The notes beneath the pieces were generated by a model. It saw only the letters and a program-made list of their open reading frames with translations, was not told the DNA's origin and did not search any database. Position numbers and translations under genes: made by a program. This document shows, piece after piece, positions 7,901 through 12,163 of a DNA stretch of 12,163 nt (positions within the stretch are counted from its first letter, which is position 1; each line of letters starts with the position of its first letter). The DNA comes from DATFNV01 sp035266225 (GTDB lineage Bacteria; Planctomycetota; Planctomycetia; Gemmatales; Gemmataceae), in contig DATFNV010000416.1 in assembly GCA_035266225.1 (NCBI GenBank), positions 1 through 12,163 of the forward strand, in the 5' to 3' direction.

Positions 7901-8055
7901 GGCTGCACCTGGCGGCGCACGCGGTCTACAAGCCGGACGACAACGCCAAGGACACCACCACCAAGAAGTACCGGGAAACTCACCCGGCGGCCAACAGCGC
8001 GGCCAAGGCGCTGATCGTCTACCCGCTGCAACGGCAAGGGGCGCCGGGCTTCTGA
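4906..8055 (+). CDS. Membrane-anchored five-haem cytochrome c with C-terminal TPR region
   Basis: The 1049-residue protein is a domain fusion. Residues 1-30 are Ala/Pro-rich. About five membrane helices follow near 34-56, 74-100, 112-135, 148-170 and 183-200; helix histidines such as H82, H156 and H170 might bind b-type haem. Five CxxCH c-haem motifs start at C243, C293, C326, C392 and C443, in a cytochrome c554-like arrangement with many extra His residues as possible sixth ligands. Residues about 465-680 (GHIFSQG, NEIWVDVEATSGGKVIG) look like a beta-sandwich. Residues about 720-905 contain TPR-like helices, and 905-1049 is Ala/Lys-rich. The haems must face the periplasmic side to be attached. 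A role in envelope electron transfer is likely, but donor and acceptor are unknown. ATG 4906 follows GAGGT at 6-base spacing. The CRTAC1 lipoprotein gene follows 70 bases later. Confidence 0.92.
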   Translation: MDNLNPAATAAPPAAPALRDRKGNVYQPAVSPRLKVLLLLIFVSFAILGATGAYLASISFLNWLRDPIVYTNYAYLCLFLVHVGLGVAMVLPFLAFGIIHYLSARSRKNRLAVKLGLALFASGIVICLTGLALVQLEAMPLLPTRTVQRAVVYWLHVLVPIAAVGLYLWHRHAGPDIKWKYGYAWIGGVAVFVLGMGALHFYNPRSWNVQGSKEGLAYFYPSRARTVDGNFIPEHVLMADQYCLKCHKDAYEGWFHSAHHFSSFNNPAYKFSVKETREVSMKGEGNTKRSRWCAGCHDTVPFFAGKFDDPNYDIDNDPTAQSGITCTTCHAITNVNSTVGNADYTIEEPLHYPFAFSDNAALQWVNNQLVKAKPDFHKKTFLKPFHKSADFCSTCHKVSLPMEVTHYKEWNRGQNHHDPFLLSGVSGGNARAFYYPPTAKERCAECHMPTKESNDFGARDFDDDGKRKIHNHLFLGGNTGLPVQLSQLDRNKDHIDGLRAAADKQAEFLKNKQLRIDLFALREGGTIDGKLLGPIRPELPKLKPGETYLLDVVVRTLGVGHIFSQGTVDSNEIWVDVEATSGGKVIGRNGGLAGPDETGEVDRWAHYVNVHMLDRNGNRINRRNPQDIFTALYDHQIPPGAAHVVHYEFKVPEGLTAPVEFRARLRYRKFDFEYMSIVYKELGKPVPKLPIIDLCQDSVTLPVEGVAAEVPAQKSPIEPAWQRWNDYGIGYFLTADADPKRPGLLQAVQAFEELTRRYPNDKAALANGYLNLARSYERNGELTKAGDMLKKIKDGELPAPPWTVAWFNGVVSAQNGHLDEAIKLFREILDPDKQDRKRKLHFNTDYVVRNELGVVLYKRSQQEEDGSEGQTRFLKEAVQEFQRTLGLDAENLDAHYWLAQAYSRLGESAAGGARPAEAPKLADLEKLTAHFFDPKAPADQRKAAAAELGPALEAFSAKSPDLKEPKLPFITDAIKQARKTFQDDPDAGVRTAAALVLGRLHLAAHAVYKPDDNAKDTTTKKYRETHPAANSAAKALIVYPLQRQGAPGF

Positions 8056-8058
8056 CCC

Positions 8059-8099
8059 GCCGCTCGCGGCTTCGCAGTCCATGCGAAGCCGCAAGCGGC
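8059..8099. repeat. Near-perfect palindrome between cytochrome and CRTAC1 genes (REP-like core)
   Basis: The 18-base arms (8059-8076 and 8082-8099) pair with a single mismatch (C8065 opposite A8093) around a 5-base loop. The right arm reads TGCGAAGCCGCAAGCGGC, the complement of the shared GCCGCTTGCGGCTT core. It begins 4 bases after the cytochrome stop and ends 26 bases before the CRTAC1 ATG, within a same-direction pair. It could lower read-through or protect the upstream mRNA segment. An ATG at 8081 inside it is not the CRTAC1 start. Confidence 0.7.
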
Positions 8100-8125
8100 A
8101 TTCTTCTCCTGGAGATCACTCCCTC

Positions 8126-9964
8126 ATGTTCCATAAATCGGTCCTGGTCCCCCTGGCCCTGGTGCTCCTCGTCGTCGGGTGCGGCCCCGCCCCGACCACG
8201 CAGCAAACCATCGACCCCGGCGCGGTCGGCGAGCGCCCGAAGATCCCCGTCCCTGCCGTCCGCTTCACCGACGTGACCGAAAAGGCCGGCATCCGCTTCG
8301 TCCACACCAACGGCTCGTTCGGCAAGAAGCTGCTGCCCGAGACGATGGGCTCTGGCGTCGCCTTCCTCGACTTCAACAAGGACGGCAAGCAGGACCTCCT
8401 GTTCGTCAACTCGTGCTACTGGCCGGGGCACGAGAAGGAGGGTCCGAAGCCGACGCTCGCCCTCTATCGCAACGACAGCAAGGACGGGCAGATCAAGTTC
8501 ACCGACGTGACGAAGGAGTACGGCCTCGACGTCATGATGTTCGGCATGGGCGTGACGGTCGGCGACTACGACAACGACGGCTGGCCGGACATTTTCGTGA
8601 CGGGCGTCGGTGGCAACCGCCTGTTCCACAACGTCGAGGGCAAGCGCTTCGAGGACGTTACCGCGAAGGCCGGTGTCGGCGGGCCGGGTGGTTGGCCGAA
8701 GGACGCTGGCGACTTCCTCAAGTGGGACACGCCGATCAACTGGTCCACCTCGGCCGCCTGGCTCGACTACGACGGCGACGGCAAGCTCGACCTGTTCGTC
8801 TGCAACTACGTCGTCTGGTCGCCCGATTACGACCTGAAGTTGGAGTCGTCGCTGAAGGGGGCGAACGACCGCGCCTTCGGCCCCCCGGTGGCGTTCTCCG
8901 GCAGCCAGTGCTTCCTGTACCGCAACAAGGGCGACGGCACCTTCGAGGACGTGTCGCGGAAGGCGGGTGTGCAAGTTTCCGAATTGCTGGCCGAGGGGGA
9001 GGCGGCGAAGCCGCGGGCCGTCGGCAAGTCGCTGGGCGTGATCGTCGCCGACGTGGACGAGGACGGCCACCCCGACATCATCGTGGCCAACGACACGGTG
9101 CGCAACTTCTTCTTCCACAACAAGGGCAACGGCACCTTCGAGGAAATCGGTATGAATTGTGGCGTGGCCTTTGCCGAGGGCCGGGCACGCGGCGCCATGG
9201 GGATCGACTTCGGCGAGTACCGGCCCGGCAAGTGTGCCGCGGTCATCGCCAATTTCGCCGACGAGCCGACGACGTTCCTGCGCCTGGACAATCCGAAGCG
9301 GTTGGCCTTCGCCGACGCGGCCCTGGCCGAGGGGTTGGCGGCGCCAAGCCGGCCGTTCTTGAAGTTCGGCACCTTCTTCTTCGACTACGACCTCGACGGC
9401 CGCCTTGACCTCTTGACGGCGAACGGCCACCTGGAGCCGGAGATCGCCAAGGTGCAGCCGGGGCAGCGCTATCGCCAGCCGGCGCAACTGTTCTGGAACA
9501 CCGGCGAGATCAAGCAGCGCTTCGAGCCGGTCACGAAGGAGTCCGCCGGCCCCGACCTCTTCGGGGAGATCGTCGGCCGCGGCAGCGCCTTCGCCGACGT
9601 CGATGGCGACGGCTCTCTGGACGTGGTGCTGACCAACAACGGCGGCGCGCCGAAGCTGCTGCACAACGAGGGCGGCACCGGTCACCACTGGGTGCGCCTG
9701 GTGCTGGAGGGCGACGGGGTGCGCTCCAACAAGAGCGCCATCGGCGCCCGCGTCACTCTGGAGGCCGGCGGCCTGGTACAGCACCGTGAGGTGACCAGCG
9801 CCCGCGGCTACCTCAGCCAGAGCGAGCTGCCGGTGACGTTCGGTCTCGGCAAGGAGACGAAGATCGACAAGGTGACGATCCGCTGGCCCGGCAAGGACGC
9901 CGGCGAGACGGTTCTGACCGACGTGAAAATCGACGCGGTGCGTCACGTCGTGCAGGGGAAGTAA
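8126..9964 (+). CDS. CRTAC1-family lipoprotein (FG-GAP/VCBS repeats plus ASPIC/UnbV domain)
   Basis: This 612-residue protein starts with a lipoprotein signal: FHKSVLVPLALVLLVVGC, with Cys19 the lipid site and VVGC the lipobox. The body holds six calcium-binding-type motifs of the DxDxDGxxD kind, at 82-90, 147-155, 214-222, 309-317, 420-428 and 491-499. These are typical of FG-GAP/VCBS blades folding as a beta-propeller. Residues about 519-589 form an ASPIC/UnbV domain (HHWVRLVLEGDG, SAIGARVTLEAGG, REVTSARGYLSQS, FGLGKET, IRWPGK). CRTAC1 proteins are abundant in planctomycetes and probably act in envelope binding or assembly; no enzyme activity is established. The start is ATG 8126, preceded by GGAGAT at 9-base spacing; an in-frame ATG at 8081 lies in the palindrome and would spoil the signal. 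The gene follows the fusion cytochrome in the same direction, suggesting that the two proteins work together. Confidence 0.94.
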   Translation: MFHKSVLVPLALVLLVVGCGPAPTTQQTIDPGAVGERPKIPVPAVRFTDVTEKAGIRFVHTNGSFGKKLLPETMGSGVAFLDFNKDGKQDLLFVNSCYWPGHEKEGPKPTLALYRNDSKDGQIKFTDVTKEYGLDVMMFGMGVTVGDYDNDGWPDIFVTGVGGNRLFHNVEGKRFEDVTAKAGVGGPGGWPKDAGDFLKWDTPINWSTSAAWLDYDGDGKLDLFVCNYVVWSPDYDLKLESSLKGANDRAFGPPVAFSGSQCFLYRNKGDGTFEDVSRKAGVQVSELLAEGEAAKPRAVGKSLGVIVADVDEDGHPDIIVANDTVRNFFFHNKGNGTFEEIGMNCGVAFAEGRARGAMGIDFGEYRPGKCAAVIANFADEPTTFLRLDNPKRLAFADAALAEGLAAPSRPFLKFGTFFFDYDLDGRLDLLTANGHLEPEIAKVQPGQRYRQPAQLFWNTGEIKQRFEPVTKESAGPDLFGEIVGRGSAFADVDGDGSLDVVLTNNGGAPKLLHNEGGTGHHWVRLVLEGDGVRSNKSAIGARVTLEAGGLVQHREVTSARGYLSQSELPVTFGLGKETKIDKVTIRWPGKDAGETVLTDVKIDAVRHVVQGK

Positions 9965-10028
9965 GTTGAGCCGCCGCCCGCGCCTGGGGCGACTGGTGGA
10001 AGAAGAAGCTCGGCTCGTAAGTGAGCGG

Positions 10029-10075
10029 ACAGCCGCTTGCGGCTTCGCAGGTCCTGCGAAGCCGCAAGTGGCTGT
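10029..10075. terminator. 22-bp palindrome between convergent genes (REP-like core)
   Basis: The arms at 10029-10050 and 10054-10075 pair with one G.T wobble (G10035/T10069) around a 3-base loop, gtc. The left arm starts ACAGCCGCTTGCGGCTTCGC and carries the same core as the elements at 3193 and 8059. It lies 64 bases after the CRTAC1 stop and 12 bases beyond the convergent membrane-protein stop, so it probably serves as terminator for both strands. The 64 bases before it show no other feature. Confidence 0.75.
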
Positions 10076-10087
10076 ACGCACCAACTA

Positions 10088-11212
10088 TCAAGGTGCAGGC
10101 AGGCTGGTAACGGGGCTCAGCGCTTGAAACGCGGCCTGCGTTGCCGAATAGAGGAACCCCCAGCCGAGTAACAGGAGCGTCAGCAGCACCCAGACGCCGA
10201 GGTTGCTCGAATACCAGGGGAAGATGAGGACGCCATCGATCAGGGGCCGTTTGGGCAGCGGCGTCTCGCCCTCCGACAGGGTGCGCGTCGCCTCGATCGG
10301 CGGCGACCCATCCAGCGGGACCTCTTTCGGCCGCGGCGTCGGCTCCTCGGGGCTGACGTCGTACCCCTTCACGCGCGGCGGTTTCTGCCGCGGCTCGCGC
10401 CGTTCCGGTTGCGGTTCGTCCTCGGCCAACCCGTAGCCTTCGACCGCCGGCTCAGCGGCTTCGGGGTCGGCCTTCTCCTCCTCCGGCACGGCCCACGGGT
10501 CGTGGACCTCGGCGGGCCGCTTTTTCTTTTTCTTCCTCGGCCGCTCCTTTTTCGGCCCTTCCCCGGGCGTGCCCCACGGGTCTTCGACCTGCGCCGCCCG
10601 GGCCGCGCGCCGCACCTCTTTATCCACCTTCGGCTTCGCCTCCTTGATGCGGACGCGCCCAAGCACGCGCGCATAGCGTCCGACGAGGCGCGCGTACAGA
10701 AACAGGACCGTCGCCAGGGCCGGCAGGACGTAGTAGAGCGGAGAGGTCAACGTGAGATAGACCGCCAGCGCTCCGGCCAGGCACAGCGGGGCGGTGAGCA
10801 GGTAGAAGGCGAACGTGCCCGTCGGGGAGCGGACCATGCGCCCGAGCGCTTCGGGCCGCAGGACGACCCAGGGCGAGTCGGCGCTGAACGACGACAGCAG
10901 GGTCATAGGGAAGAGCAGCCAGAAGAGGCCGGCCGGCAGTCCGACGTAGAGCGCGGCCGACGCCAGCAGCGATTCCGGCCCGATCACGCGCAGGACGATG
11001 CCGAGCGGCACCACCCAGAAGGCGACCAGCCAGCCGAGGTGCAGCACCTTGCCGATCCAGTCGTACCACGGGTCCTTCGGCCAGGCGACCTCGTCGAGTC
11101 CGCCGGCCGTCTGCTGGGCGATGGTGACGAAGACGTGCCCGGAATAGAGGAGGATGAAGGCGCCGGAGACGGTCGCCGCCACCATGAGGACGACAAACTG
11201 GATGGCCGACAT
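10088..11212 (-). CDS. Six-helix membrane protein with long charged linker and repeated DPW motifs
   Basis: I do not recognise a named family. The 374-residue protein has likely membrane helices at about 5-25, 58-78, 83-105, 133-154, 160-176 and 336-357. Residues 177-325 form a highly charged, Pro/Glu/Lys-rich linker, presumably cytoplasmic because Arg and Lys abound at its start, with a pentalysine at 228-232. The linker has two duplicated short motifs: DPWGTPGEG (211-219) with DPWAVPEEE (238-246), and GYGLAEDEP (259-267) with GYDVSPEEP (283-291). A further DPW at 47-49 lies between helices 1 and 2. Such motifs may be docking sites, which is inference. ATG 11212 follows GGAG at 6-base spacing; the frame stays open upstream to 11338, but that part crosses the palindrome after the DUF4272 gene. 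Its convergent neighbour is the CRTAC1 gene. Function unknown. Confidence 0.85.
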   Translation of the reverse strand: MSAIQFVVLMVAATVSGAFILLYSGHVFVTIAQQTAGGLDEVAWPKDPWYDWIGKVLHLGWLVAFWVVPLGIVLRVIGPESLLASAALYVGLPAGLFWLLFPMTLLSSFSADSPWVVLRPEALGRMVRSPTGTFAFYLLTAPLCLAGALAVYLTLTSPLYYVLPALATVLFLYARLVGRYARVLGRVRIKEAKPKVDKEVRRAARAAQVEDPWGTPGEGPKKERPRKKKKKRPAEVHDPWAVPEEEKADPEAAEPAVEGYGLAEDEPQPERREPRQKPPRVKGYDVSPEEPTPRPKEVPLDGSPPIEATRTLSEGETPLPKRPLIDGVLIFPWYSSNLGVWVLLTLLLLGWGFLYSATQAAFQALSPVTSLPAP

Positions 11213-11265
11213 AGAGGCTCCGGTGCCGGGTATGGGAACGCTCGCGTGCTGCCCTGTAACTGACC

Positions 11266-11274
11266 AATATACCA
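11266..11274 (-). promoter_or_regulatory. Possible extended -10 promoter for the membrane-protein gene
   Basis: Read on the minus strand, TGGTATATT (11266-11274) matches an extended -10 element (TGn plus TATATT), which can work without a good -35. The hexamer equals that of the DUF1501 promoter. Transcription would begin near 11259, leaving about 47 bases before the ATG at 11212. It sits right beside the palindrome ending the DUF4272 gene. Prediction only. Confidence 0.3.
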
Positions 11275-11276
11275 CG

Positions 11277-11309
11277 GGCCCGCGACTCGTCGCCGGGGAG
11301 TCGCGGGCC
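11277..11309 (-). terminator. 12-bp perfect hairpin after the DUF4272 gene
   Basis: The arms GGCCCGCGACTC (11277-11288) and GAGTCGCGGGCC (11298-11309) are exact reverse complements around a 9-base loop. The stem begins one base after the DUF4272 stop codon, read on the minus strand. No U-tract follows. It is the shortest and the only one of the five downstream palindromes with a core unrelated to both GCCGCTTGCGGCTT and the 755-816 element. Confidence 0.55.
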
Positions 11310-11310
11310 A

Positions 11311-12033
11311 CTACGTTGGCGTATCCACGTCGTCCCACTCAGCATCCCCGAAGCGCAGCAGCCAGTTAAGGGCATGGTGCCGCTCCGTCACCACTCCGAC
11401 CGCGGCGCTCTGCGACACCGGCACCATTGCCGCCCCGGATGACCAGTCGAGGTTTTCGGGGACGTGGCGCTTGTGGACCCAGGCATCGCGAACCGCCCAG
11501 TGAATCAGCATGGTCAATTGTGCGGCGTCGAGGATGTCGGCTTTCGGGCGGAGTTGCGCCTTCGCGATGAACTTGACGTTGGCTTCGTACCCCCGCACGA
11601 CGGCGACCAGTCGCGGCACATCACACATCTTCGCCGGCCAGTCCAGTTCCAGGTCGCCGAGCGCCCACGCCAGCACCCACAGGGCTTCCAACCGCCAGAG
11701 GAGTTTGTGCGCCGCCTTGGGGTCCGTCGTCCTCGCACGCAAGAACGGCTCCTCTTCGGGGGTAACGGCCGCCCACAACTTGTGGCGCTCAATGATATCC
11801 AGGGCCCCCTCCCGCGGCCCGCCGTCGGCCCGCAGGGTCACCGCCGACAGCACCAGTGCCCGCCGAACGACCGCCGCCGGTTCCCGCCACGTCGCCTCTG
11901 CGTCATCCTCGATGTGCAGGGGAGATCTCAGCGTGGGCACCTTTCGCGCGCTCAGGAGCGCCAACACACGCTGATACCGCGCCTGCTGGTTCGGCGTTGC
12001 CTGGTACCGCTCACGCTCCGGCAAGGGGTCCAA
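11311..12033 (-). CDS. DUF4272 family protein
   Basis: This protein of up to 240 residues matches the DUF4272 family, soluble proteins of unknown function found in many bacterial phyla. Supporting blocks are REPAAVVRRALVLSAVTLRADG (50-71, the conserved region after a short acidic stretch), KLLWRLEALWVLAWALG (110-126), the WP and CD pair at 132-138, and the ending TERHHALNWLLRFGDAEWDDVDTPT (216-240), where RHxALNWL and WDDVxT are typical. Length is normal for the family. It lacks a signal peptide and membrane helices, so it should be cytoplasmic. No ATG is available for the N-terminus: TTG at 12033 is the best start, with no Shine-Dalgarno sequence, and a GTG at codon 23 is an alternative. An in-frame TAG closes the frame further upstream. 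Neighbours give no clue to its role. Confidence 0.85.
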   Translation of the reverse strand: MDPLPERERYQATPNQQARYQRVLALLSARKVPTLRSPLHIEDDAEATWREPAAVVRRALVLSAVTLRADGGPREGALDIIERHKLWAAVTPEEEPFLRARTTDPKAAHKLLWRLEALWVLAWALGDLELDWPAKMCDVPRLVAVVRGYEANVKFIAKAQLRPKADILDAAQLTMLIHWAVRDAWVHKRHVPENLDWSSGAAMVPVSQSAAVGVVTERHHALNWLLRFGDAEWDDVDTPT

Positions 12034-12118
12034 TCCCGAAAAGGGGTGAAGGTAAGTGGGCTTTCGGGTATCCTAGGCGATGGGCGCCCACGGCTTATTC
12101 CCACCAGGAGGCTGCGCC
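12034..12118. promoter_or_regulatory. Divergent spacer between DUF4272 and the right-edge gene
   Basis: The 85-base spacer serves two divergent genes. It contains a perfect 10-base palindrome, TGGGCGCCCA (12081-12090), and a weak 7-base inverted repeat, CCCGAAA/TTTCGGG (12035-12041 and 12062-12068). Either could be a regulator site or chance. I see no convincing -35/-10 pair. Confidence 0.25.
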
Positions 12119-12163
12119 ATGCAAGTCTGCACCGATTCCCTACGCAACTCGCCCGTCCCGCCG
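12119..12163 (+). CDS. Start of an unidentified protein (runs off right edge)
   Basis: An ATG preceded by a strong AGGAGG Shine-Dalgarno sequence at 7-base spacing opens a frame that stays open for the 15 codons visible, beginning MQVCTDSLRNSPVPP. This is too short to name. The ribosome site, the free spacer and divergence from the DUF4272 gene support a real start. No typical signal peptide is evident in these residues. Confidence 0.6.
   Translation, partial: MQVCTDSLRNSPVPP

Noticed and set aside
4438..8094. A 1218-codon open frame on the minus strand opposite the cytochrome gene
   Set aside because: It is antisense to a protein with five CxxCH motifs and clear domains, is dominated by Val/Arg/Leu/Asp repeats typical of reversed GC-rich codons, and has no domain I recognise.
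755..10075. Palindromes considered as a CRISPR array or transposon ends
   Set aside because: Units are kilobases apart with no regular spacers, no cas genes, no transposase and no target-site duplications visible.
7826..10084. A 752-codon minus-strand frame opposite the CRTAC1 gene
   Set aside because: It mirrors the CRTAC1 codons and its start region reads through the 10029-10075 palindrome; no motifs support it.
10520..10560. Pyrimidine-rich tract as a regulatory or triplex element
   Set aside because: It is explained by Lys and Glu codons (AAG/AAA) of the charged linker on the minus strand.

Overview
The window is very GC-rich and dense with genes. Its gene families point to a member of the phylum Planctomycetota, most likely the Gemmataceae or a relative. 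They are a DUF1501 protein with a twin-arginine leader, a CRTAC1 (FG-GAP plus ASPIC/UnbV) lipoprotein, a membrane-anchored multihaem cytochrome ending in TPRs, an Uma2-family protein, a DUF4272 protein, and a small secreted Pro/Cys protein. The assignment is an inference from family content; there is no rRNA or tRNA to confirm it.

Layout, left to right. A TIR-domain gene runs off the left edge (minus strand). It is preceded by an Uma2-family gene in a tight two-gene arrangement. A solitary DUF1501 gene follows on the minus strand. A TlpA/ResA-like thioredoxin lipoprotein gene diverges from it. A D-2-hydroxyacid dehydrogenase gene converges on the thioredoxin gene, and the two 3' ends overlap. 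A small putative secreted protein lies in the next divergent gap. The centre is a 5.1 kb plus-strand pair: a 1049-residue fusion cytochrome (membrane helices, five CxxCH haem motifs, a likely beta domain, TPRs), then a 612-residue CRTAC1 lipoprotein with six Ca-binding-type DxDxDG motifs. On the right are minus-strand genes for a six-helix membrane protein with a long charged linker and for a DUF4272 protein. The first 15 codons of a plus-strand gene reach the right edge.

The cytochrome/CRTAC1 pair is the best candidate for a working system: a membrane-anchored electron-transfer protein made with a cell-envelope beta-propeller-like lipoprotein. Uma2/TIR may be a small nuclease/NADase-type pair, but only the first 47 residues of the TIR protein are visible.

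The clearest non-coding signal is a set of long, near-perfect palindromes, one in each of the five spacers just downstream of a stop codon in these places: 755-816, 3193-3258, 8059-8099, 10029-10075 and 11277-11309. Three share the core GCCGCTTGCGGCTT. None lies in the divergent promoter spacers, so they look like terminators or mRNA 3'-end structures, partly built from a dispersed REP-like repeat. One of them is translated as the C-terminal tail of the dehydrogenase.
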